A stretch of 6,544 bases of DNA from Gammaproteobacteria bacterium. GTDB lineage: Bacteria; Pseudomonadota; Gammaproteobacteria; Steroidobacterales; Steroidobacteraceae. Below, piece after piece: positions 1 to 5,723 of this stretch. Where the stretch lies: contig JASHYG010000272.1 of NCBI GenBank assembly GCA_030043215.1, positions 1 to 6,544 on the forward strand. The letters run 5' to 3'. The stretch's first letter is position 1. Every line of letters starts with the position of its first letter. The position numbers and the translations under genes are program-made. Below the pieces are notes generated by a model. The model did no database searches. It saw nothing but the letters and a program-made list of their open reading frames with translations, and was not told the DNA's origin.

Positions 1-2256
1 GGTCACGCCGATCGAGCGCAGGACCGGCAGCGCGGAGCTTGCCAGCACTGCGAAGACGATGCACGCCGCGGTCGCACAGACGAGCAGGGCGTGCAGCGTG
101 CGGCGGCGCCCCACGGGGTCGTGCGCGGAGCGCTCGAAGAACAGTCCGTAGTCGAGCCCGAGACCGGCGGCCAGCACCAGCGCGATGAGGTGGAAGAGAT
201 TGAGCGAGACGCCGGCCACGTGCAGCGTGGCGAGCGTGAGCAGCGTCGTGAGGGTCATCGGGGCGAGCACGCGCAGCGTGCGCCGCGCCGAGCGCAGCGC
301 GGCGTACACGACGAGGGCGAGCAGCACGGCCGCTGCGGCCACGCTCCAGAGGATGCGGTTGCGCTGATGCGCGACCAGATCCTCCGAGGCCTGGTCGAGA
401 TCGAGCAGCCGCGCGGCGCCGCCCGACGAGGCGGCCAGGCGGCTCACCGCCGCGGGATCCTGCACGCCGGTGAAGGTCACGAGGCCGGTCCAGCTCCCGT
501 CCCGCTCGATGAGGAGGCTCCCGATCGTGAGCTCGAGCGGCGTGCCCGCAACGTTCCGCGGCGTGAGCGGCGGAAGCTCGCGCGCGCGCGCGACATCCCT
601 CAGGAAGGGCTCGAACAGGTCCGGCCGGAAGGCAGTGCCGGTCAATGCTTCCTCGAGCGCCGCGCGAAGCGCGCTCGCATCCGGCAGCGCCGCGCGCCGG
701 CGCTCCTGCGTGCTCGCGCTCGGCAGGTATCGCGCGGCGTCCTCGAATCCGGAGACGGCATGACTCGCGATGAGCCTGCCGAGTCCGCCGGCCAGGCGCT
801 CCTCGCGCGCGAGCACCTCCTCGGCCGTGGGCCCGTCCACCGTCACGAGGTAGCGGATGTCCGGCTGGCCGAGCTCCTGCTGCAGCGTCGCATACTCGCG
901 CACCAGCTGCTCCGGAACGGGCGTCAACCGGCCGAGATCGTTCTCCCAGAGCGGGCCGGGAATGAGAATGAGCGCGGCGAGGCTTGCGAGAGCCAGCACC
1001 GGGGCGAGCCAGGGCATGCGCGGCACCCGGGCGGACAGTGAAGCGAGGCGCGCCGGCACGCGTGACTCGCCGTGGTCACGGGTGCCGGCCGGGAGCAGCT
1101 GCGGTAGCAGATAGCGTGTCGAGAGGCCGGCCGCGGCGAGGCCCGCGACGTTGAAGCAAGCGAGCTGCGCGAGCCCGACCACGCCCGAGAGCAGGAACGC
1201 GAGATAGGCGATACAGAGGCCCGTGACGGCAATCGCGAGCGTCGGCCAGATCGAGCGAGCCGTCTGAACGGCGGGAACCCCCGGAAGCCGGTGGCTGAGG
1301 ACGAAGATCGGGTAGTCGATGGCGACGCCGATCAGGGTGAAGCCGAACGCGATGGTGATGCCGTGGACCGTGCCGAACAGGGCGGTGACCGTGAGGAGTG
1401 CGGCGACGCCGGCCGTCGCGAGCGGCAGCGCTCCGAGCACGACGTATCGCAGCCCACGATACGCGAGCAGCATCAGGCAGATCATGCCCGCCGTGTCGAG
1501 GATGCCGGCGAGCCGCGCATCGGCCTCGCTGCGGGCCTGCATCAGCACCGAGAAGGCGCCGGGTCCGGTGACCGTCAGCTCGACCGAAGGGGCCGCCCGG
1601 GCGGCCGCAAAGTGCGAGCGCAGCTTCTCCATCGCGACGCGCTGCGCCTGCGGATCGAAGGCCGCCGCCGCCGTCTCGACGACGAGAAGCGCCTCGGTCC
1701 CCGGCGCGTTGAACCACACGCCGTCGATCAGCTGCGGCTCGTGCGGCGGCTGCCAGGACTCGAGGACCCTCAGCGTCTCGAGCGTCGGATCGCGCGGCAG
1801 CCACGGCTCGAGGAGGCTCGCCGCGGGGGAGGAGAGATCGCGCTCGCGCTCGCCGAGCTCCCGATGCAGATAGTCCGCATCCAGCCGCTCGTGGTCCAGC
1901 GTGGGCGACAGCAGATATCGATAGGGCAGCAACGAGTCGGGTATCACGCTCAGCAGATTCTCGCCGTTCGTCACTAGCGCGAATGCCGGATCGGCCCGGA
2001 GCGCGCCCGCGAGGCGCCGAGACGTCTCGGCAAGCCGCTCGGCGCCCGCTCCGCGCAGCGCCACCATGAGCAAGCGCGCCGCCGGTCCCTCGCTCACCTC
2101 CTCGAGAATCAGCTTCTCCGCTCGCGTGTGCGGAGTAGGCATGAACAGGCGCAGATCGCCGCTCACGCGCAGCGTCGCGTGGATGTACGCGCCGGCGAGG
2201 CCGATGGCCGCGGCCCAGAGAATCGCGACGAGCGCTGTTCGACCGCGCGGAGTCAC
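1..2256 (-). CDS. MMPL/RND-superfamily exporter (ApeM-like), C-terminus cut by window edge
   Basis: Inner-membrane exporter of the RND/MMPL superfamily, of the 'predicted exporter' type found in aryl-polyene and xanthomonadin clusters, where it is thought to move the lipid product or a lipoprotein-bound intermediate out of the inner membrane. I translated the whole frame by hand: 752 codons are open with no stop down to position 1. It starts with GTG at 2256, the only possible start, because the stop of the preceding gene is in the same frame 12 nt upstream. The layout is the family's two-fold repeat: TM1 at residues 8-25; a periplasmic loop to about 250; a TM bundle at 253-390 with IDYPIF (Asp314); another TM at 415-432; a second periplasmic loop to about 630; and a second bundle from 633 with GLGLDYGLFF (Asp702). 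The paired Asp residues occupy the proton-relay positions of the family. Full-length relatives have roughly 770-800 residues, so only a short tail is missing. Substrate is inferred from context only. Confidence 0.9.
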   Translation of the reverse strand, partial: MTPRGRTALVAILWAAAIGLAGAYIHATLRVSGDLRLFMPTPHTRAEKLILEEVSEGPAARLLMVALRGAGAERLAETSRRLAGALRADPAFALVTNGENLLSVIPDSLLPYRYLLSPTLDHERLDADYLHRELGERERDLSSPAASLLEPWLPRDPTLETLRVLESWQPPHEPQLIDGVWFNAPGTEALLVVETAAAAFDPQAQRVAMEKLRSHFAAARAAPSVELTVTGPGAFSVLMQARSEADARLAGILDTAGMICLMLLAYRGLRYVVLGALPLATAGVAALLTVTALFGTVHGITIAFGFTLIGVAIDYPIFVLSHRLPGVPAVQTARSIWPTLAIAVTGLCIAYLAFLLSGVVGLAQLACFNVAGLAAAGLSTRYLLPQLLPAGTRDHGESRVPARLASLSARVPRMPWLAPVLALASLAALILIPGPLWENDLGRLTPVPEQLVREYATLQQELGQPDIRYLVTVDGPTAEEVLAREERLAGGLGRLIASHAVSGFEDAARYLPSASTQERRRAALPDASALRAALEEALTGTAFRPDLFEPFLRDVARARELPPLTPRNVAGTPLELTIGSLLIERDGSWTGLVTFTGVQDPAAVSRLAASSGGAARLLDLDQASEDLVAHQRNRILWSVAAAAVLLALVVYAALRSARRTLRVLAPMTLTTLLTLATLHVAGVSLNLFHLIALVLAAGLGLDYGLFFERSAHDPVGRRRTLHALLVCATAACIVFAVLASSALPVLRSIGVT

Positions 2257-2268
2257 GGGCCGCCGGCG

Positions 2269-2913
2269 CTACCCGCTCGATCCGCGGCACTGCTCGTCGA
2301 ACCAGGCGCGGTCGGGCGCGGCGGGGAGCGAGGTCTTGGCCGCGCCGGCGAGCAGAGTCACCGTGATGTCGTCGTTGGCCTCGAAAGTGACGAGGCAGTG
2401 CGGCTCGGTGTCACGGCCGGACACGGTGATGGAGCGAATGCGCTGATGCACATAAGGGTCGCGTGGCGTGAGGCCGATCGTCCAGAGGTGCGCATCGCCG
2501 TGCAGGTCGAGCTGAAACTGCTGCTCGAGCGCCCCGACATTGCCGCTCAGCAACGCGGCGAAGCTGGCGAGCAGGCTCCGCATCTCGGGTACGCGCTGGA
2601 GAGAGAAACGCTGTGCCGGCTCACCCTGGCGCTCCACCGTCACCGTGTCGCCGCGGATCTCCGAGCGCTCGCTATAAGGCTTCTCGACCGTGCGGGCGAG
2701 CGCATCGGGCCCGAGATACTCGAGCTTGCCCGACACCACCAGCGGGCGCGTGAGCAGGGGCGAGAAGTGCGCTTCGACGAAGGGTGTCGAGGACGGAGCC
2801 GGCCGCGCGAGGCCCCGCAAAAGCATGTCGAGGGGGGACCCGGCGCACCAAGCCGCCGCCGGCGCGAGGAGCAGCAGGGCGAGCCTCGCCGCGAGCTTCG
2901 TCGCGCGGCTCAT
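2269..2913 (-). CDS. LolA-like outer-membrane lipoprotein carrier (ApeL-like)
   Basis: Predicted periplasmic carrier of the LolA superfamily, 214 residues. LolA-fold proteins bind acyl chains in a half-barrel cavity; the versions paired with MMPL exporters in polyene clusters are thought to ferry a lipid or lipoprotein to the outer membrane. The N-terminus is a signal peptide: Lys/Arg at residues 3-10, a hydrophobic core LALLLLAPAAA at 11-21, and likely cleavage near residues 21-24. Cys23 follows Trp rather than a small residue, so it is not a lipobox. The mature part shows the family pattern: FVEAHFSPLLTRPLVVSGKL (45-64), KPYSER (78-83), LLSGN (121-125) before an F-containing strand, and W144 followed by LTPRDP (148-153). 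The ATG overlaps the stop of the dehydratase gene (ATGA), and a strong GGAGGGAG lies 4 nt upstream. The exporter gene follows 12 nt after the stop, so the products probably act together. Similarity to canonical LolA is low, and housekeeping LolA is usually encoded elsewhere. Confidence 0.85.
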   Translation of the reverse strand: MSRATKLAARLALLLLAPAAAWCAGSPLDMLLRGLARPAPSSTPFVEAHFSPLLTRPLVVSGKLEYLGPDALARTVEKPYSERSEIRGDTVTVERQGEPAQRFSLQRVPEMRSLLASFAALLSGNVGALEQQFQLDLHGDAHLWTIGLTPRDPYVHQRIRSITVSGRDTEPHCLVTFEANDDITVTLLAGAAKTSLPAAPDRAWFDEQCRGSSG

Positions 2914-3230
2914 CCCACTCCCTCCGCCGCGAGCGCGAACGCGCCCTGCGCAACCGGCTGTCCATCGCGCTCCACGCGAAAGCGCAGCCGCGCGCCGTCG
3001 ATCTCGAGCGAGCAACGGGCCCGCTGATCCGGAAGCAGCGGCGCCAGGAACTTCGCCTGGGAGAGACCCACGACTTGCAACGGCTTGCCGAGGTGGGATT
3101 CGGCCGCCTGAACCAGCCGGTCCAGAACGACGACGCCCGGCACCACCGGCAAACCGGGGAAATGCCCCGGCAGCGCCGGGTGATCGCTCCGGATGCAGAT
3201 CGGCGCTTCGTGGCGGACGACTCCTTCCAA
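2910..3230 (-). CDS. Short hotdog-fold 3-hydroxyacyl-ACP dehydratase (FabA/FabZ-like, ApeI-like)
   Basis: Cytosolic dehydratase that would remove water from a 3-hydroxyacyl-ACP to give the trans-2-enoyl-ACP, one step of each polyene elongation round. With a TTG start at 3230 it has 106 residues. The active-site block HPALPGHFPGLPVVPG (17-32) matches the FabZ HFPGxPxxPG signature; His23 is the catalytic His. The second catalytic position, 14 residues on, is Asp37 rather than the FabZ Glu, as in FabA. The N-terminal 35-40 residues of housekeeping FabZ are absent, as in the short dehydratases of aryl-polyene clusters. An in-frame GTG at 3269 would give 119 residues, but it sits in the presumed core promoter and adds residues unlike the family. 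TTG is preferred because GAGGGGG lies 7 nt upstream, exactly mirroring the divergent gene's leader. The stop overlaps the next start as ATGA. It is the first gene of a three-gene or longer operon. Confidence 0.85.
   Translation of the reverse strand: MEGVVRHEAPICIRSDHPALPGHFPGLPVVPGVVVLDRLVQAAESHLGKPLQVVGLSQAKFLAPLLPDQRARCSLEIDGARLRFRVERDGQPVAQGAFALAAEGVG
2918..2925 (-). promoter_or_regulatory. Ribosome binding site of the LolA-like gene
   Basis: On the minus strand GGAGGGAG precedes the ATG at 2913 by 4 nt. It lies inside the last codons of the dehydratase gene. Together with the ATGA overlap this suggests translational coupling plus independent initiation, and it fixes the start of the LolA-like protein. 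Confidence 0.75.
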
Positions 3231-3270
3231 GCACTCACCCCCTCGGCCCCAGGACGTACACAGTATCACC
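3231..3270 (-). promoter_or_regulatory. Left copy of the mirrored leader: promoter/operator and RBS of the dehydratase operon
   Basis: On the minus strand this 40-nt leader begins with GGTGATACTGT (3270 to 3260) and continues through ACGTC and CCGAGGGGG to TGAGTGC just before the TTG start. GATACT inside the 11-mer resembles a sigma-70 -10 box, and TGATACTGT can also be read as an extended -10. No convincing TTGACA-like -35 sits 16-18 nt upstream, so either an activator helps or the 11-mer is an operator. GAGGGGG (3244 to 3238) is the ribosome binding site, 7 nt from the start. The similarity to the right copy is direct; the promoter role is inference. Confidence 0.5.
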
Positions 3271-3303
3271 TACCGGGGGGCGGGCGGCCGGGCGCAGCGG
3301 ATG

Positions 3304-3341
3304 GCGCGACCCCCTTGCGCAGACGCGCGACCCCCTTGCGC
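3304..3341 (+). repeat. Two tandem 17-bp direct repeats in the divergent control region
   Basis: GCGCGACCCCCTTGCGC occurs exactly at 3304-3320 and again at 3325-3341, with 4 bp between copies, a 21-bp period. That is two helical turns, so both copies face the same side of the DNA. They lie between the two outward-facing leader copies, the second ending 3 bp before the right GGTGATACTGT. Each unit has GCGC at both ends. This is the usual arrangement of an activator or repressor binding cooperatively; which protein binds cannot be told. Confidence 0.7.
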
Positions 3342-3344
3342 GGA

Positions 3345-3384
3345 GGTGATACTGTCGGCGTCTTCGACCGAGGGGGGTTGAGTC
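3345..3384 (+). promoter_or_regulatory. Right copy of the mirrored leader: promoter/operator and RBS of the MFS gene
   Basis: GGTGATACTGT (3345-3355) is identical to the 11-mer on the other strand at 3270-3260. It is followed by CGTC, CCGAGGGGGG and TGAGT in the same order as in the left copy. GAGGGGGG (3370-3377) is the ribosome binding site, 7 nt before the ATG at 3385. The 11-mer begins exactly 40 nt before the start codon in both copies. As on the left, GATACT (3348-3353) could be a -10 box, but no clear -35 box is present. Confidence 0.5.
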
Positions 3385-4848
3385 ATGACGCAGGCCCGGT
3401 CCGCCGAGCCGCTCGCCGTGGCAGGCGGCGCGGCCGCTTCGTCTGATGACGCCGCAGCGGGCGCCGCAGCCCATTCGCCCCACGCCACCACCCAGCCGGC
3501 GAGTCTCATCGGTCAGATCGCGTGGGCCGCGTGCGACGGGGCGCGCAGCCCCTACAACGTCCTCGTCAACATCTTTGTCTTCGCTGCCTACTTCAGCACC
3601 GTCGTCATCCCCGATCCGGTGCGCGGCCAGACAGTCTGGAGCTTCGTCTCCTCCGGGGCCGCGCTGCTCGTCGCGGTGGGGGCCCCGGTGCTCGGGGCTA
3701 TCGCGGATGCCGGGGGCCGCCGCAAGCCCTGGCTGGTCGGCTGCCTCCTGCTCGGCGCGCCGAGCATGGCCGCGCTCTGGTTCGCGACGCCTCACATGGG
3801 CTCCGGACTCGCCTGGGTCATGCTGGCGCTCGTCGGCGGTACGCTCTGCTTCGAGTACTCCAACGTGTTCTGCAGCGCCATGCTGCCGAACGTCTCTCCG
3901 CCCGGCCGCATCGGATTCCTGAGCGGCCTCGGCTTTAGCCTGGGGAACTTCTTCGGGATCATCCTGTTCCTGTTCTATCTCTACGCGTGGGGGCAGAGCG
4001 CCCACCCGCTGTTCGGTCTCGACGTGGCCGCCCACGAGCCGGAGCGCGCCGTCGGCATCCTGGCCGCGATCTGGCTCGTGCTGTTCTACATCCCGATGTT
4101 CATCCTGACGCCGGATTCCCCGGCGACGAGCCGCAACATTCCGCAAGCCGTGCGCGACGGCCTCGCCAGCCTGATCCACACGCTCGGGAGGCTCCGCAGC
4201 TACCGCAACACCTCGGTGTTCCTGATCGCGCGGCTGCTCTACAACGAGGGCTTCGTCGTGATGATGCTGTTCACGAGCGTCGTTGCGGCCGGCGTGCTGC
4301 ACTGGACGCCCCCGATGCTCGTCGCCATGGGACTGCTCAACAGCGTCGTCGCCACGATCTCCGGACTGTTCGCCGGCTGGCTCGATCACCGGGTCGGCAC
4401 CAAGACCGCGACGATGCTGTTCGTCGCGGGATGCCTGATCGCGAACGTCGTGGTGTGCTCGCTCACGCCCGACACGGCATTCTTCGTGAAGCTGCACGCC
4501 GGCACCGCGGCACACGCGGGCGGGCTGTTCCCGGGCGTCCCGAACAAGGTGTTCCTGGTCACGCAGAACCTCATGGCCTTCTTCGTGACCGGCGGTCTCG
4601 CGACGAGCCGCACGCTCATGGCGAAGCTGTCGCCTCGCGACATGCTGAACGAGTTCTTCGGGCTCTACGCCGTCTCGGGGAACGCCACCTCGTTCGTGGG
4701 TCCGCTCGCGATCGGCATCGTCACCGCCGCGTTCGCGAGCCAGCGGGCGGGAGTCGCCGTGGGGATCGTCTTCCTGCTCGCGGGGCTCCTCCTCATGATC
4801 CCCGTGAGGCAGAGCGAGCCCTCTCCCCCCAGCGGGGGGAGAGGGTAA
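3385..4848 (+). CDS. UMF1/Atg22-like MFS permease
   Basis: Inner-membrane major-facilitator protein of 487 residues with about 12 hydrophobic segments. It resembles the UMF1/Atg22-like branch: AWAACDGARSPYN (46-58) corresponds to that family's AWxxYDWANSPY start, followed by FVFAAYF (64-70) and the cytoplasmic MFS loop GAIADAGGRRKPW (104-116). The second-half counterpart is GLFAGWLDHRVGTKTA (327-342). The first 40 residues are Ala/Ser-rich and probably a disordered cytosolic tail. The last residues, PSPPSGGRG, are encoded by a hairpin repeat and look acquired. Bacterial members mostly have no known substrate; yeast Atg22 effluxes amino acids from the vacuole, but that cannot be carried over. 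It is divergent from the dehydratase/LolA/exporter operon and shares a mirrored leader with it, which suggests common control. The ATG has GAGGGGGG 7 nt upstream. It converges on the heat-shock gene, 16 nt apart. Confidence 0.85.
   Translation: MTQARSAEPLAVAGGAAASSDDAAAGAAAHSPHATTQPASLIGQIAWAACDGARSPYNVLVNIFVFAAYFSTVVIPDPVRGQTVWSFVSSGAALLVAVGAPVLGAIADAGGRRKPWLVGCLLLGAPSMAALWFATPHMGSGLAWVMLALVGGTLCFEYSNVFCSAMLPNVSPPGRIGFLSGLGFSLGNFFGIILFLFYLYAWGQSAHPLFGLDVAAHEPERAVGILAAIWLVLFYIPMFILTPDSPATSRNIPQAVRDGLASLIHTLGRLRSYRNTSVFLIARLLYNEGFVVMMLFTSVVAAGVLHWTPPMLVAMGLLNSVVATISGLFAGWLDHRVGTKTATMLFVAGCLIANVVVCSLTPDTAFFVKLHAGTAAHAGGLFPGVPNKVFLVTQNLMAFFVTGGLATSRTLMAKLSPRDMLNEFFGLYAVSGNATSFVGPLAIGIVTAAFASQRAGVAVGIVFLLAGLLLMIPVRQSEPSPPSGGRG
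4819..4845. terminator. Perfect 12-bp-stem hairpin at the end of the MFS gene
   Basis: CCCTCTCCCCCC (4819-4830), a 3-nt AGC loop and GGGGGGAGAGGG (4834-4845) form a perfect hairpin just before the TAA stop. It lies between two convergent genes and could terminate both. Neither side has a T-run, so it is not a canonical intrinsic terminator. This C-rich/G-rich palindrome resembles REP-type repeats scattered between genes in many high-GC proteobacteria; no second copy lies in this window. Confidence 0.6.
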
Positions 4849-4860
4849 GCCCGATCGGGC
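4849..4860. repeat. 12-bp perfect palindrome between convergent genes
   Basis: GCCCGATCGGGC is its own reverse complement and directly follows the TAA of the MFS gene, 4 bp before the stop of the heat-shock gene. It stacks against the preceding hairpin. It could add to transcription termination or be a protein-binding site; nothing further can be seen. Confidence 0.5.
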
Positions 4861-4864
4861 GGCG

Positions 4865-5314
4865 TCAGGCGGCGACCTTGATCCGGCGGGGCTGCGACTT
4901 CGGCTGCTTCGGAATGGTGATCTCGAGCACGCCGTGGCGGCCGCTCGCCTGGACGCGCTCCGCGTCCACGGTTTCCGGCAGGACGAACCGGCGATAGAAG
5001 CGGCCGTGGCCGCGCTCTGCGCGCACGCGTACCTCCCCGGTGTCCGCGGCGGCGCTCTGCGTCTCCGGGGCTCGCTCGCCCGAGATGCTGAGCACGCCAT
5101 CCTCGAGCGTGATGTCCACCTTGTCCGGATCGACACCGGGCAGATCGACAGCCAGCTCGAAGCGGTCCGCGTACTCCGTGATGTCCACCGGCGCGGTCCA
5201 CGTCGAGGCGGCTTCGCTGCTGCCTGCGGCGCCCGGCCGAGCCGAGAATGCGCGATCGATCTCATCCTGCAGGTGCGAGATGAGGCTCGTGGGTTCGAAT
5301 CGAATGACAGCCAT
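4865..5314 (-). CDS. Small heat-shock protein, Hsp20/alpha-crystallin family
   Basis: ATP-independent cytosolic holdase of 149 residues that keeps unfolding proteins soluble for the DnaK/ClpB machinery. The N-terminal arm (1-40) is followed by an alpha-crystallin domain (about 41-138) with VDITEYADRFELAVDLPGV (43-61), LEDGVLSISGER (70-81), GRFYRRFVLPE (104-114) and the signature GVLEITIPK (128-136). The tail ends RRIKVAA, whose Ile145-x-Val147 is the I-x-I/V motif that docks on neighbouring subunits in the oligomer. The start is ATG 5314, with GGAGGAGG 5 nt upstream. The frame stays open upstream to 5527 but that stretch contains the heat-shock promoter and has no family resemblance, so it is not coding. 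It converges on the MFS gene and is divergent from gltB, so it is probably monocistronic. The sigma-32 promoter indicates heat induction. Confidence 0.95.
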   Translation of the reverse strand: MAVIRFEPTSLISHLQDEIDRAFSARPGAAGSSEAASTWTAPVDITEYADRFELAVDLPGVDPDKVDITLEDGVLSISGERAPETQSAAADTGEVRVRAERGHGRFYRRFVLPETVDAERVQASGRHGVLEITIPKQPKSQPRRIKVAA

Positions 5315-5319
5315 GAAGG

Positions 5320-5327
5320 CCTCCTCC
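5320..5327 (-). promoter_or_regulatory. Ribosome binding site of the Hsp20 gene
   Basis: GGAGGAGG on the minus strand lies 5 nt upstream of the ATG at 5314. It decides between this start and upstream in-frame alternatives. I looked for a ROSE or fourU thermometer pairing in the leader and saw no clear one. Confidence 0.8.
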
Positions 5328-5377
5328 AGTCTCTGAATGATCTTGCGGGGCGCGGCGAGCCGCGCGGATGGCCGCAA

Positions 5378-5405
5378 AACTGGGGTCGGATAGGTGCGTT
5401 TCAAG
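5378..5405 (-). promoter_or_regulatory. Sigma-32 (RpoH) heat-shock promoter of the Hsp20 gene
   Basis: On the minus strand CTTGAA (5405 to 5400) is followed after 14 nt by CCCCAGTT (5385 to 5378). The sigma-32 consensus is CTTGAA, a 13-17-nt spacer, then CCCCATnT, so the -35 is perfect and the -10 nearly so. Transcription would start near 5370, giving a leader of about 55 nt to the ATG at 5314. A chaperone gene directly downstream makes the assignment strong. Confidence 0.85.
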
Positions 5406-5423
5406 TCCCCGCCGCACCATCCT

Positions 5424-5444
5424 GGGGCCGGACAGGCCGGCCCC
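5424..5444. repeat. GC-rich hairpin between the divergent Hsp20 and gltB promoters
   Basis: GGGGCCGG (5424-5431), a 5-nt loop ACAGG and CCGGCCCC (5437-5444) form a perfect 8-bp stem. It lies 19 bp upstream of the Hsp20 -35 box and upstream of the candidate gltB promoter, so it is not expected in either main transcript. It may bind a protein or block read-through; no role is proven. Confidence 0.45.
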
Positions 5445-5471
5445 GGCGGGGGGAGGACCGCCCTCTTGATT

Positions 5472-5512
5472 GCGGTCATTGACCGCGCCACCTTGGTCGG
5501 TAATATTGGTCG
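5472..5512 (+). promoter_or_regulatory. Candidate sigma-70 promoter and operator for gltB
   Basis: TTGACC (5479-5484) and TAATAT (5501-5506) are separated by 16 bp and match the sigma-70 boxes at 5/6 and 4/6 positions. The -35 box is embedded in an inverted repeat GCGGTC-ATT-GACCGC (5472-5486). The direct repeat TTGGTCG (5493-5499 and 5506-5512) flanks the -10 box. Such overlap is typical of repressor control. Transcription would start near 5513, giving an untranslated leader of about 280 nt, which is long; a nearer promoter may exist but none was seen. Confidence 0.5.
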
Positions 5513-5687
5513 CAAGTCCAGGTACACACAGGCGAGTTGTGCCGCGCCGGCCGAGACGGCCGCTGCCGGCCTCGGGCGACCCCGGGCGCCCCCTCAACCG
5601 CCCTGCCGCGACCGCTGGGAGCAGGCCTCGAGCCCAGAGCTTCCGGAGCGTCGCGGTCCCCTGACCCAAGATCGCGCTTTGAAGTAT

Positions 5688-5714
5688 CCGCCGCGAGTCC
5701 GGGGCTCGCGGCGG
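5688..5714 (+). repeat. Perfect 10-bp-stem inverted repeat in the gltB leader
   Basis: CCGCCGCGAG (5688-5697), a 7-nt loop TCCGGGG and CTCGCGGCGG (5705-5714) form a strong hairpin about 80 nt upstream of the gltB start. No T-run follows, so it is not a typical attenuator terminator. It may stabilise or regulate the leader RNA. Confidence 0.5.
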
Positions 5715-5723
5715 CGGTGTGGG

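Noticed and set aside
579..592. (CG)7 dinucleotide run inside the exporter gene
   Set aside because: Could form Z-DNA or slip and shift the frame, but seven units in such GC-rich coding DNA is not remarkable and the frame is intact.
91..1041. Long plus-strand open frame opposite the exporter gene
   Set aside because: Arg/Glu/Gln-rich low-complexity translation with no family resemblance; the minus-strand frame is a clear, uninterrupted MMPL protein.
1076..2290. 404-codon minus-strand open frame
   Set aside because: It is in a different frame from the exporter and reads as Arg/Ala-rich shadow of it.
3235..5265. 676-codon minus-strand open frame across the MFS gene
   Set aside because: Antisense shadow typical of high-GC DNA; the plus strand encodes a recognisable 12-TM permease and the right part overlaps the Hsp20 frame.
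5315..5370. RNA thermometer (ROSE or fourU) in the Hsp20 leader
   Set aside because: No UUUU or U-(U/C)-GCU stretch able to pair with GGAGGAGG is visible; control is better explained by the sigma-32 promoter.
5315..5527. N-terminal extension of the Hsp20 protein
   Set aside because: The 71 extra codons cover the sigma-32 boxes and a strong ribosome binding site, and their translation is unlike any Hsp20 arm.
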